The position numbers and the translations under genes are program-made. From contig NC_026742.1 of NCBI RefSeq assembly GCF_000210295.1, positions 124,001 through 188,000 of the forward strand: 64,000 bases of DNA. Direction: 5' to 3'. This document shows, piece after piece, positions 1 through 10,292 of the stretch (position 1 is its first letter; every line of letters starts with the position of its first letter). This DNA comes from Trypanosoma brucei gambiense DAL972 (lineage: Eukaryota; Euglenozoa; Kinetoplastea; Trypanosomatida; Trypanosomatidae). The notes below the pieces were generated by a model that worked only from the letters and a program-made list of their open reading frames with translations, searched no databases and was not told the DNA's origin.

Positions 1-786
1 CTTACCAACAGTCATCTGACACAAAGTAACGCGCATTCTGACTTACCTCCCCCCCTTTAACTCCTAGTGGAACCAATATTTTGCGTTTGTCCTATTGTAT
101 TTCTAGTTTTTTCTTTTTTGTAATCGTATAAATTGATTTATCCCTTCGCAGTAACAAATGATGTCTGAAACCCCTTTATTACCTCCTCTAGCTGAAAGGT
201 CCTTGAAAAGCTCAGACAAGATCGAAGAGGAATATTTTCCATTATAGTATCTACAGCGCTCCTCGAAGGAAGTCTCATCGAAGTATGCATTACAAAACAA
301 ACCAGAAAGTAAGCACAACAAATTCATCAGTCACATAGCACTTTATACAGGCAGCTGCGCATGTTACGCCAATGAAACCATACTTGATAACGGTGAAGGA
401 AGAGCGGCTTCTCCACAAAAAAACTACAGGGTCGATCATACACAAGACCCCGTCAACGGTTCCACTGGGCCGGTTCGTCGTAAAGACACTCGCTATTGCA
501 GTTCAGAACATATAAGATAACTTAAAGCAGAGGGCATACAATCACAGCAACAACGCCTTGTGTGCATAAAACCGGGGGGAAAAGCAGCGACACAGCGTTA
601 ATCTACCGCATTCATGTAGCATTTTCTGCTGCTGACGCAAGCGTTCACGTAGCATTCCCCTGTGAACTTCCCTACTAGTCACTTTTACAAAACAAAACAA
701 AAAAAATCGACACCACCTTGCAACTCCCAATAAATCACAAAACCGACTTAAATATTGCTCAAACACCACAACGCCATCTTCGCGAA
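1..786. other. Decayed subtelomeric flank left of ingi copy 1
   Basis: This stretch lies between the window edge and the start of ingi homology. On the minus strand several short readable segments occur in different frames (roughly 330-520 and 103-327), separated by stops, which looks like a decayed gene. I do not recognise the family. It should be the downstream part of the cassette whose 70-bp block is at 5691-5760, with the retroposon now lying between them. No RNA gene or repeat was seen here. Confidence 0.4.
103..327 (-). pseudogene. Short open fragment with signal-peptide-like start, unrecognised
   Basis: A 74-codon open frame on the minus strand begins with a hydrophobic stretch (MNLLCLLSGLFCNAYF) resembling a signal peptide, then continues with a charged segment containing four more cysteines. 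It is far shorter than a VSG, and readable sequence just upstream lies in other frames, so it is probably part of a broken subtelomeric surface-protein or ESAG-like gene. I cannot name the family. It may equally be a chance ORF in decayed DNA. Confidence 0.25.
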
Positions 787-982
787 GTGCCAGGGTCCAG
801 TACCCCGTATCATCGGGGGAAGCCAAGAGCCAGCAGCGTTCCTTTCATGGGGAACACTGCTGTGCTCCGGCTACGGCATCATACAGCACAGGGATCAACA
901 GCGTCTTTCTGGGACACCGTTTTTCATTTTTCGGTCCCTGGACACGTGCCAGCGTGCCATCAGTAATGCTATCCGCACTAAG

Positions 983-2470
983 ATGCTGCTGTCCGGTGAT
1001 GTGGAAGAGAATCCCGGCCCGTCGTTGCGCGGGATGCAGTGGAACTGCGCCGGGCTATCTCAAGGAAAGAGATTAACACTCCACAAAACCCTTGTTGATG
1101 AGCGGATCGCCTTTTGTCTGTTGAGCGGGACACGGATGACGCCTGGAGAGACGGCTTGCTTTAGCGTTGCTAGCTACCAACATCACGGAATAGTTCGTAA
1201 CTGCAAAGGAGGTGGTGTATCAATACTAGTGAGGGAGGACCTACCAGTCGAGACCGGTATGGCCGTTGTCGGTCGCATTGAACAAGTGCATGCAACAATT
1301 CACCTTGCACGTGGAACGGCGCTGACTGTCACGTCGGCATACATCCCACCAAAACACACCTTCACGGCAACTGACCTAGATACGCTTCTGACGACTGACG
1401 GTGCTCAGCTCATCGGTGCAGACGCTAACGCACACGCGTTGGCATGGGATCGCGCGAGCCCACCAAATACCAAGGGTGAAACCCTCACACAGTGGTGCAT
1501 TGACAACCAGTTTCTGGTCTGCAACACTGGTGAGTGCACCAGGTACGCGCGCCACCACGGGGAGTCCACCCCTGATGTGACACTGTCAAGGAATTGCACA
1601 GCGTACACGTGGACATCGCTGTATTCTCCCGATAGCGATCACCATCACATATTTTTCGACGTTATCGTTGGAGACGACACAGATGCGCTGAGTTGCCCGC
1701 GGCTTCAAAAGCCTATGTACGCATGGCTAAAAGCTAACTGGAGGAATTTCCGTCTCAAGGTTGACGAGCTCTGCAGGAAAATTGGTAGAGAGAAGAACGT
1801 CAACACCCTGGAACAGAAATTGAGCTCCGCCATCCGCATTGCGACGAAGGTCTCCGTCCCCCGTGGCTGCAGAGCAACGCCACCACATTGGACACCTGAG
1901 CTCGCGAAACTCGATGAAGAGATCGCTGGATGCGGACCCTCCCACCGAAGGGAAAAGTTGGTAGCCACGCGTAAGCAGATCCTGGACCGTACCACAAAGA
2001 AGAGATGGAGCACGCTATGCTCCAGACTTGCGGTGTCAGACCGCTGCAGTTGGCACATTGTCAAGAAGGTATATGCGCCACGACCACTAACCACACCGGC
2101 TGTGCTTGTTGATAACGCGGCCATCACGGACTACCGTCAAGCTGAGAGGTTCAGTAAACTGTACTCGTCCCGAGCAAGAAGACACCCCGACTCACACCCA
2201 CCGGCACCAATAAAGACGATAGCGAGTGAGTTCAGTCCCATCACGATGGCTGAACTACGGAGATCGATAAAACTGCTACCGAGTGGATCCGCAGCCGGAC
2301 CTGATTGCTTATACAACGAGGCACTACAACATCTCGGCAGAACAGCGCTGAATGTTGTTCTGAGGCTATTCAATGAGAGCCTACGAACGGGAGTCGTGCC
2401 GTCTGCATGGAAGACTGGTGTTATCATCCCCATCCTGAAGGCCGGAAAAAAGGCGGAGGACCTCACAATA
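983..2470 (+). pseudogene. ingi polyprotein N-terminal half: 2A peptide, AP-like endonuclease, RT start
   Basis: The frame is open from upstream of the element through about 2623; 983 is the first in-frame ATG inside the element, immediately before the 2A motif. After 2A comes an AP-endonuclease-like domain (start MQWNCAGLS; metal-site IGADANAHA; C-terminal SDHHHIFFD), then a linker and the beginning of the RT domain (TPAVLVDN to GVIIPILKAGKKAED). The usual catalytic Glu of the endonuclease is Gly here (CLLSGTRM, codon 1127-1129), whereas the second copy keeps Glu. The frame then runs into the fold-back insertion and ends at 2623 without RT catalytic motifs. Endonuclease and RT activity are therefore both unlikely. 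Confidence 0.8.
995..1021 (+). other. 2A self-processing peptide motif, ingi copy 1
   Basis: These codons read GDVEENPGP, matching the D-V/I-E-x-N-P-G-P consensus of 2A ribosome-skipping peptides, which are known at the N terminus of L1Tc/ingi-type trypanosome retroposons. The motif lies directly upstream of the endonuclease domain, so skipping would release the N-terminal leader from the polyprotein. Confidence 0.85.
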
Positions 2471-2474
2471 GTAA

Positions 2475-2550
2475 GCACGAGCTCTGAGCTGAATTCAATC
2501 CAGCCCTTGTTGGACGGTTCGCTGGATTGGATTCAGCTCAGAGCTCGTGC
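2475..2550. repeat. Inverted repeat (29-bp arms) at ingi chimera junction
   Basis: The left arm 2475-2503 and right arm 2522-2550 are reverse complements with a single mismatch (28 of 29), separated by an 18-nt loop. The repeat lies where the modern ingi sequence ends (2462) and the older-type sequence starts (about 2560), in place of roughly 600 bp of RT core. The other ingi has no such sequence. It looks like a fold-back created at the deletion or recombination junction. Confidence 0.85.
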
Positions 2551-2559
2551 TGCATGGAT

Positions 2560-5047
2560 GTGTAAGTGGAGAAGGCTAAGTACACGCTGTTCCGTGTGCG
2601 GGACACAAACCTACTGGACTTGAGGATTGGAGAGACTGTGTTGAAGGAAGTGCACACACCGAAGCTGCTCAGTCTTACCATACAGCTGCACAAGGGTCTG
2701 AGCAAGCACGCAAGGAGCGTGAAGGCAGCGACCGACACGCGGCTCATGCAGCTCAGGGAAGTGGCGTCGCCAGAATGGGGCCCAGACAGGGAGAAACTGC
2801 AAGCCTTCTACCTAGCGCTGGTCCACGCTAAGATCTGTTACGGCACTGCTTCATGGTGGTTTGATGCCTCGCTTTCGGATCATGAGAGCCTGGAGAGGGT
2901 GCAGGAACAGGTGCGAACATAGTGGCAGGTATTCCCAAGGCAGCCAACCGGGAGGATGCCATGCGAGAAGCTCGGCTGAAGTCTATAAATGATATGGCGC
3001 ACCGGAGAGACTTGGAATACTATCTACGCCTAAAAGCCAATAGTCCGACGCATACGTAGCTTGCGGAGAGCATATTCCCGCCTGAGCATCCAGCCTATGT
3101 CAGGCTTGCGACGGTGCATTGTCGGTACAGCGCCACTAATGGCCCGGAGAAGCCACATACATGCGGCGGGTACAGCAACTCAAGGACTATAGCCATCAGG
3201 TGTAGACGGACGGTTCGGTGGTTCTGGACTTTTCTTCAGGCGCAGTTGCCCTTGTGTACCCGAAGAAGGGGCAGGGGGAGAGGGTTTTGCTGGGAGGTGG
3301 GCCGCCGGCCTGCAGCTATCGCGCGGAATGTGTGGTGATGGAGGCGGGGTTAAAGAGGCTCACGGACGCCATTGAACTAAGCAAGACACAGAGGACGAGA
3401 GTGGTGGCCTTCACGGATTTAATTTCTCTGCCGATTGCGCTGAGTGCTGGCCCTGCAGTGGTGAGAAACTCGATCATGAGACGCATTTGAGACATCATCT
3501 TGCGCGTTGCGCGGCTTCGTGTGTCCGCCAACTTCCAGTTCATGTCTTCGCACTGCAGGTTGCCGCACAATGAAGCAGTTGACAAGGCAGCTGAGCAGGG
3601 AAACGCAAAGCAGCAGTCGTGCTCGGTATGGATCACTGACATAGTGATGGGTGTGGAGAGACACGTCCGGAATGCGATATACAAGGCCTTCGAGGAGGGA
3701 CGAATGCAGCGGCCGCATTGTAGCGCGCAACTCAACCAAGTTCGGCCGGCAATAAAGCAGACCAAGCTGGATCGTCTGGGCGAGTCGCTGCTGGCGCAGT
3801 TTAGAACAGGCATCTCGAAGCATTTCGGATGGCACCACAGGGTGGTCACACGCAAGGTGGAAAAGCTTGGATGCAGATGGCGCAGCACACAGGAACCAGG
3901 CAGCGACGCAGCAGAGGAGCGTCCGGCGGCGGAGTCAGCAGCGGACAACGCGAACGCATCCGATCTTGGAATAGCGACCAGGAACAACAACCAGATCATT
4001 TGCCCACTGTGCAACGTGGTTTGCGCGCGGCAACAGGCTGGTGTGGTGCACCTAGTGAAGATTCATTGTCTGGAGAGGGATTGTGCATCAGTACTGACCG
4101 AGAAAGCTAAGCGTTCGAAGCAGACGCATACGAATGGGTACAGATGCCACGTGTACGGCGATGTCTTTGACCGGCGTGGGCTGGTCGTGGAGCATATGGC
4201 ACAGCACCCTCCGGATATAGTTTTAGCTGTGGAGAAACATCTGAAAACGGCCAGGGAGTAAGATGGGGCTGATAATGGCAACGCACTCAAGTGCCGCTGG
4301 TGTGCGAAGCGGTACACTGTAAACACCTGGCTGAAGAAGAACCCGGAAAAGCAGTTAACGCACGGTGCCATGGAGTCACGTGACGCGTCCGACAATGATG
4401 GCGAGGCAGAGCAGGAGGAGCAGGATAAAAAGGAATTTGTATGCTACAGGTGCCAACGCGTCCTCAAAAGCAAGACGTGGCCCACCAGACACAAGTGCGA
4501 ACCAACCTCGAACACGAACTCGGAAGACTCTAACATGGCAGAGCAGTCGGTTACAGTTGCAGTTTCCATTTGTAGAAAGCAATATAATTATATATGGTTA
4601 CTGCGACACATGCTGACTAAGCACCAGGGTCACAACGAGTCATTGTGTCCTCAGTCACGTGAAGCCGAAGCGAAGGGTAGTGAGAGCAGAGGCTCAGGCA
4701 CAGGGCGAAGAAAGTGGGTCATTGGAGATAGCAGAAGGGGACGAGTGGGAGAGACCGCAGAAGCATCCTCTGGTGGGCCGCCACACAGAAGGCGAAGAGG
4801 GAAGGGACTATGTGTGTGTGGCAGACACAGAAGTTCGTACAAGCAGTGGTACTCACTGGTTTGGCACACGCACACATCACGAGCACGCCACGACAGTGAA
4901 ACGGAAGCTGAAGAACAGCACTGTAACGGTGACATCTTTCCTGCAAAGATAACTCCAGTACCCATACTGCCCAATGAAGTGCACACTCAAGAAGTGCCTC
5001 ACGATGCACCTGCATGCGAAGCACGGCCAACCGAGGAAGGAGTCTGA
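2560..5047 (+). pseudogene. Old-type ingi/DIRE polyprotein C-terminal half: RT thumb, RNase H, zinc-finger array
   Basis: Reading across frames, 2566-2922 is the RT thumb (AFYLALVHAKICYG), closer to the old element at 14.2-14.5 kb than to the second ingi. About 3200-3600 is RNase H: TDGS, AECVVMEAG, AFTDL and a late NEAVDKAAE carry the expected acidic residues. From 3991 to beyond 5047 there is a run of Cys/His modules: one canonical C-X2-C-X12-H-X4-H (CPLCNVVC...HLVKIH), one with its second Cys replaced by Tyr, and further C2H2 or C2HC variants. Stops and frame changes near 2920, 3055, 3490 and 4260 show it is dead. Similar finger modules recur in the minus-strand element at 12.2-13.6 kb. 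Confidence 0.7.
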
Positions 5048-5690
5048 GCATAACTCGCTTAAGGTCGACTGTAAGGAGTCTGTGGCACACCTCTTGTAGT
5101 GCTCAAGCTTGCGAGCGCTAAGGGAAAAGCACGGTCTAGAAACCCTGAAGAATGGGGAAGTGTTCTTCAGCGCACAACTAGCCAGCTTCCTGAAGGAGAT
5201 CTTCAAGCTAGTCAGTCCATCCGGTCCCCCAATCTTAGAGTCAACATCTTGGCCCGCTCGAGCCGTGAAGAGGCACCGATCGCCAAAGAAGTTGGATTCC
5301 ACCTACCACCCTCTGCAGCAGCGAAGCCTTTGGGGGTGTGCACTGCAAGCGCCATGTGTAAACGTGCCCTTGAAGCTGAATCTGCGGATAAGTCAATCAG
5401 TTTCAAGGTTTCATTGGATGAAGGGAGGATGGGGTCGCGGTTGCGCTCAACGTCCCCTGCTGGTTTGCAGAGCCACAGAAGCAGTAGCGAGTCTAGCGCA
5501 GCACGAGCAGATTAAATACGCAGTGAAAAAAAACTGTGCATATTCCATATTCTTTTCCTTCCGTCTTTCTGCCCTTCCTTCAAGATTATTCGTCTTTCTT
5601 ATTTAATCAGTCAAATACTCTCATTTCGTTGCTGCGATTGTTTTAAGTGTTTCTGATCTGTGTTTTATTTTTGTTCGCACCACTCTCATT

Positions 5691-5760
5691 ACAATAATAC
5701 TCTTACACACTCACAACACACTCCCATCATTGTTATTATCATTATTATTACTATTATATT
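5691..5760 (-). repeat. 70-bp repeat block A (degenerate)
   Basis: On the minus strand this reads as TAA/TGA-triplet-rich sequence followed by a GTGTGTTGTGAGTGTGTA core and an A/T-rich tail, the layout of the VSG 70-bp repeat that serves as upstream homology in VSG gene conversion. It is a single degenerate copy. The VSG it would have preceded is not recognisable; ingi copy 1 now lies just beyond it. Confidence 0.75.
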
Positions 5761-5956
5761 GTAACGCCAACTAATATCCATAAATAAAATAATTAAAATA
5801 AACCTAGTTAGATCATCACTTGTTTTCACATTCTATCACTTATTGGTTTTCACCTATAGGCCATTGTCATAGAATTTTTACTAAAATTTATATTTTACAA
5901 AAATTTAAAAAAAATAGAATTATATATTTCACTAATTTTAATTTTTTCATTAAAAA

Positions 5957-5972
5957 GTGTTAAAATATATCA
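5957..5972 (-). promoter_or_regulatory. VSG 3'-UTR conserved 16-mer (perfect) of VSG1
   Basis: On the coding strand this is exactly TGATATATTTTAACAC, the 16-mer conserved in VSG 3' UTRs and required for VSG mRNA stability and poly(A)-tail m6A. It lies 63 nt after the final in-frame stop of the VSG at 6036-7565. Confidence 0.9.
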
Positions 5973-6035
5973 GATTGTATTACATTTTAGTATATTCTCT
6001 CAAAAGAAAATATTTCATTAAATTGAGCAAAATCT

Positions 6036-7565
6036 TTAAAATAGCGAACTCACAAAAGCAGAAGTAGTCAGAGAATATTTCTTATTTGCTAGAATAGAGG
6101 AATCTTTGCAAGTTTCGTCCTCTCATTTACAGCTTTTGTCACCTCCACATTTTGCCTTATCAGTTCCGTGTTTTGCACACCCAGTTGAAGCCACTGCCCC
6201 TGTAGTTCCACCTTCTGTTCCTGCTTGGATTGCTTGTTGTTCTACTGCTGTTGCATTCAATTTGCATTTTCTCCCGTCGGTTTCGTCCCCTTCCCATTTG
6301 CAGTGGCCTTTTTCTCTGCATTGGGTTGCTTTCGTTAGTCCTTGGCATTCCAGTTCCTGCAGTGCCGCTTTGTCGATTTCCTTCTGCGGTGTTACCGCTG
6401 GGGCTTCAATGGCTGGTGGTTTTGTGTTTAACAACTGTACGAAAGTTGCTTCGGCCTGCTTTTTTAGAGCTTCAAGCTGAGTTTCTGTGGTTTTCTTAGC
6501 TAAAGAAGCCGCTTCTAGTGCCGCCAGCTCGGCTGCTGCTAGTGTGAGCTGTGTTTCCCATTGGATGTCTTGCGGTGTCTCGGTCGATTTTCGTGCAAAA
6601 GCTGCGGTTATGTCGGCGCACTGCGTGCCTGCCGTGTTGTCGCATTTGTTGGAGCTTCCTTTGATCCCTAGGACCATGGCGTTTGTGGCGCCGTTTTTGG
6701 TGGTTTTTACCATTCCTTTTAGTTTCCGCAGAGCTGCCAGTATATCTGTGCTTGTCGCCGGTGTGCCTTTCGCTTTGTCGCACACTGGCGCTAACGTTGC
6801 AAAGGCGGTTTTGATTCCGTCCTTGTTCCAAGATCCTACCTGCGGTGTAGTCGCTGCGCCGCAGACGTCTTGGTCTTGCGTGGCTGAGTTTTTGCCGCAT
6901 ACACAGACTAGTGTGACGCAGAGTGCACTGCCGACTGTCGGTAGTTTACAGTTGTTTTCCTGGTCCCCTTTGTCTGCCGCCTGGCATATTTCGCTGTCGG
7001 CCCCTGTCGCATCTTTGCGGCCGTATGCCGCTAGTTTTAAAGCTTTGTTTACTTTGTCTTGTACTGTTTTTGTTGCGTCGCCGTGGGTTTGGACGAAGCT
7101 GTCGACAAGCTGCTGCGCTTGTGCTGCTATTCCTGCGATTGTTACCGCTGCCGCCCTGCCTACTGGCGCCGTTGTGGCCGAAACGGGTAGCCTTTTGTTG
7201 GGATCGCTTTTTTCTTGTTGCGCCGCTCTTATGTTCCATTTTTGGAATTCCTGCCAGGCGCTGTCGCACTGAAGTCTCTTGTCTTCCGCTGTGCAATCCG
7301 ATGGCTTGACCTGCTGTGTCGTTGGTTCTGAAGGGAAGCCTTTGCGCCATTCAGGGTCGGCTAGAGATATGTTGATTGTTTTAATGTCTTCAATGTCTGC
7401 TGTATTCAACACGACGGGTTTGGCGGCGTCCGCGCCAATTTTCGCTAGTTTTATTAGTTGACATATGGCATCCATTTCTGCTAGATTTTGTGCGTGTCCA
7501 TCGTCGGCGTATGTACTATGCGGTAGCGTAGCTAGGTAGAGCACACTAATCATCGCCACCGACAT
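6036..7565 (-). pseudogene. VSG1, type-B N-terminal domain, in-frame stop before GPI signal
   Basis: Variant surface glycoprotein gene; such proteins form the dense GPI-anchored coat of bloodstream trypanosomes. A signal peptide (MSVAMISVLYLATLPHSTYA) is followed by a helix-rich type-B-like N-terminal domain of about 370 residues and a C-terminal domain with two cysteine clusters (near residues 408-425 and 465-479). The frame is open for 480 codons and then meets TGA at 6123-6125. The same frame stays open for 28 more codons to TAA at 6036-6038 and encodes a tail resembling a GPI-attachment signal. It is therefore a near-intact pseudogene broken by one nonsense codon; its N-terminal domain could still serve in segmental conversion. 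Confidence 0.9.
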
Positions 7566-8470
7566 GTTGAAGCTTCGATCTAGTGTTTTTTGAATATATA
7601 GAGAGTAGTCCGAGGTTATTCATAGTGTATGCTCAAAGTGGTCACTCTGCTGTATCATTGAACTTAAAAGGAAATATTTTTGTTGGCGGCCGTAAATCCT
7701 TCCGGTTTTATATCTTCCTCTCTAAACTTAGTTTCTCCATTTACTAGTGTGTTTTTGGAGAGTATTGTGCCACTTCTGCAGCATGTAGATTTTTTTTTGC
7801 AATTCCCTTATAAAGTAGTGAGTATTGTGCAGAAGCCATCAGTGATGATTCATCTACATTCCAAATAATATCATGTAACAAACAAAACACGGATTTCCAC
7901 GTCATCTATAAAATCTTTACACTATTCTCCTTTTTGTTTCTTTAATTAAGATAAATGAACTACATACACTTTATAAATTACTCCTTCCTCAACACGCAGC
8001 TAAACATTAGCTGCCACTATGAAACTGAAAACGATATTCGCTACAACCTTGGTAGTAGCGTTTATCCATTTTTGTATAAATGTGAAACACAATCTCCAAA
8101 TGTATCTTTTTCTTTTCTGTTGTGTTCCATCACGTAGTATTTCGTATTATTTTTATTTTCCTTTCTTATTTGTTAGGCTTCTCTCATTGCCCTTTTGTGT
8201 TAATTGCAGCGTCTACTGTTAATCTGAACACTACACTCTGGCCCTCCCTCGTTCGCCTTTCCATCATTTTTTTGGTTAATGATGGATATTGCCATGTTTG
8301 TTATTGAAACTGCACATATTCAAACTTATTCTCTCTCTTTGCCATTCTGCATTTCCTTCAAAAATAATACTCCTCGTACCCTACCACTTATTCTCACCTA
8401 TATTCCATACCTTTACCTTATCCATTGTTTCAAGTGCTTCTATATCGGATCTTCCTTTATCTTAAACCAC
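7566..8470. other. Co-transposed region of VSG1
   Basis: About 0.9 kb of AT-rich DNA between the 70-bp block at 8471 and the VSG1 start. Short open frames here are low-complexity and I see no conserved protein. It fits the non-coding co-transposed region that accompanies each VSG in a cassette. Confidence 0.6.
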
Positions 8471-8536
8471 CACTCTCATTACAATAATACTCTTACACAC
8501 TCACAACACACTCCTATTATTATTATTATTATTAAA
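8471..8536 (-). repeat. 70-bp repeat block B
   Basis: Coding-strand sequence has a run of TAA/ATA triplets followed by GGAGTGTGTTGTGAGTGTGTAAGAG and ATTATTGTAATGAGAG. Its core is shared almost word for word with block A. A single copy, upstream of VSG1. Confidence 0.8.
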
Positions 8537-8712
8537 ACTCTACAAATCTAAACAAAACAAAACAAGTTTGTAAAAAAATTATAATAGTATTCATTTTTCA
8601 TGTCCTATCACTCTGATACTTTATACATATATGCTAGTGTTGCGCACTATGTCGAAATTTTCATATTTTTAAATTCTCATAATTTTTAAAAATTTCACAT
8701 TTTCACTAGAAA

Positions 8713-8728
8713 GTGTTAAAATATATCA
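8713..8728 (-). promoter_or_regulatory. VSG 3'-UTR conserved 16-mer (perfect) of VSG2
   Basis: Exact TGATATATTTTAACAC on the coding strand, 73 nt downstream of the VSG2 stop codon. With VSG1 this is one of only two perfect 16-mers I found in the array. Confidence 0.9.
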
Positions 8729-8801
8729 GATTTTATAAATTCCTCACAAAATTGAAAAATTCAATGTATTTAACAAATATAAGAAAAACGTTTTAAAATT
8801 T

Positions 8802-10292
8802 TTAATTAGAGATCGAAAATGCAAACAAAAGAGGTGTCTTGATCATAGAAGAAACAACCGCGCCCTCTTTAACTTTGCACTGTTTCTTCCCTGCGTTCCA
8901 TTCGCATTTTGTTTTGTCACAATCAGTTTCAACGGTGCCTGTGCATTCATCTTTTTTCTTCCCGTCTTTCTTTTCTGTTTTGTTTTCTGTGTCGGGTTTT
9001 GTACCAGTGGCCTTTTCCTTTTCGGACTCTAGCTGCTTTTGTGCCGCTTGGCTGTTTTGCTGACGGCGTACAATTAGATAAGAAAGTATAACATCTGCAT
9101 CCGTTTTGCTTGATATCGACTTGACTGATTGTGTTTCTTCAGTTTCTCCGATTTTGAATTTTACAGTTGCTTTGTCTAGCTCGTTTAGATAGTTGTTTTT
9201 GAAGTCATTGGGTCCAGCTCCATGGCTTTGTTTGATTAGGTCAGCTATTTTTGCCGCACGGTCGCCGGCTGTTATCTTGGACAGGGCTTTTTCATCCATC
9301 AGCAGTTGTGCAGCTAGTTTTATCATTGTCAGGTTCCGCGCCAGTGTTTCGCACGTTTTCTCTTCTGTTTGTTGTTCTTGCAGTGTTGTCGTCAGACCAG
9401 CGCAAATAGCGCTTAGGGTCTGCTCTTCGGTGGGCGCATACCATTTGTCGTTGCTGCCGTAGTGTCTGCATTGCTTTGTTCCGCTCTGGGCCTGCTTTAT
9501 GTCTTTAGCCGCTAGAGTCGGCGGTGGTGTCGCCGCTTCAATGTCCACACCTAAGAGGTGTGAGGCGTCTGTTTGGCCCTGTGCCCCGTTTGCGCAGTCG
9601 CCTTCGTGGGGCGTCGCTATGTTGGTGTGCGTGTTTTCACCCCCTACAGCTACAGCTTTTGTTTTAAGCGACACCTTCTGGAGGTATGCGTCGCCTAGCA
9701 GCTTGATCTGCTTGTCAGCTTCAGCTGGGCTTGTCCCGACCGCCGCCGGTTTGCTGTTGATCTTGGTTTCGTCGCATGTCTCCGTGGATGTTTTTAGTTG
9801 CTGTGCTATCGTGCAAGCTGCTGCTGTCGCACCATGGCTGGCTAAGTTTGTTGCCGTCGGCGACGCTTTCGTTGAGCCGACGACGGACTGTAGCTTGTTT
9901 GCTGTGTAAATCGCGGTTGCGCGGGCGTCTAATATTTTGGCCGCTTGCTGGAGCCCGGCTTCAACGGCTTCGACATCTTCCAGCTGCGTCCGGCTTCTCT
10001 GTTGAAACATCAGTTGCAGTGCTTGCTTGGCATGCTTTTTCGCTGTATCTGGTTTAGCTTCTGATGCTATCTGCCATAGAAACGCTCGGTTCTGCAGTGC
10101 TTTGGCCCTGCTACGACCAGTTGAAACTTTGGTTTTGAATGACTCAGCTAGTTGTATGCTTATGGCTAAGTTGTCGAAGGCTGTGCTGGCGCCGCCTGTG
10201 CCTGTAATCTCTTCTGAGCTAACCGCTTTAAAAATTAGCACCAGCGCTAGAATCGCAGGGCCGCTGCAGCTTGCAGCGTTAGAGTGACGCAT
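8802..10292 (-). CDS. VSG2, only uninterrupted VSG in the array (atypical cysteine pattern)
   Basis: A 496-residue variant surface glycoprotein-like protein. Residues 1-26 form a signal peptide. The N-terminal domain is Ala/Thr/Lys-rich and helical, with cysteines near 160, 173, 232, 275, 297 and 315 but none close to the mature N terminus, where type A and B VSGs usually have one. I leave its class open. A Lys/Glu-rich hinge (about 425-450) leads to one four-cysteine C-terminal module (CTGTVETDCDKTKCEWNAGK...C). The tail ending KTPLLFAFSISN resembles a GPI signal but is short and only moderately hydrophobic. Length, start and a perfect 16-mer suggest an intact silent gene; whether the tail works is uncertain. 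No promoter is nearby, as expected for an array copy. Confidence 0.8.
   Translation of the reverse strand: MRHSNAASCSGPAILALVLIFKAVSSEEITGTGGASTAFDNLAISIQLAESFKTKVSTGRSRAKALQNRAFLWQIASEAKPDTAKKHAKQALQLMFQQRSRTQLEDVEAVEAGLQQAAKILDARATAIYTANKLQSVVGSTKASPTATNLASHGATAAACTIAQQLKTSTETCDETKINSKPAAVGTSPAEADKQIKLLGDAYLQKVSLKTKAVAVGGENTHTNIATPHEGDCANGAQGQTDASHLLGVDIEAATPPPTLAAKDIKQAQSGTKQCRHYGSNDKWYAPTEEQTLSAICAGLTTTLQEQQTEEKTCETLARNLTMIKLAAQLLMDEKALSKITAGDRAAKIADLIKQSHGAGPNDFKNNYLNELDKATVKFKIGETEETQSVKSISSKTDADVILSYLIVRRQQNSQAAQKQLESEKEKATGTKPDTENKTEKKDGKKKDECTGTVETDCDKTKCEWNAGKKQCKVKEGAVVSSMIKTPLLFAFSISN

Larger units (their letters stand above)
787..5533 (+). mobile_element. Chimeric ingi-type LINE retroposon (copy 1)
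   Basis: From 787 this DNA is nearly identical to the 5' half of the second ingi at 35.5 kb (Pr77-like leader, 2A peptide, AP endonuclease, start of reverse transcriptase). Identity stops at 2462 after the codons for GKKAED. The reverse-transcriptase core is missing and replaced by an 88-bp segment containing an inverted repeat. From about 2560 the sequence resembles instead the old element at 12-17 kb: RT thumb region, RNase H and a long zinc-finger tail, with several frameshifts and stops. The element lacks the first 30 nt of the ingi 5' hallmark. A short A-rich run near 5525-5533 may mark its 3' end. It cannot encode its own transposition. I could not identify target-site duplications. Confidence 0.85.

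Noticed and set aside
542..826. 94-codon minus-strand frame across the ingi start
   Set aside because: It spans the junction between flank and element and reads the ingi leader antisense, so it is not a real gene.
6487..7272. 261-codon plus-strand frame opposite VSG1
   Set aside because: Antisense shadow of the VSG; its Ala/Ser/Val-rich translation follows from VSG codon use. The same applies to 24257-24946 and 27756-28220.
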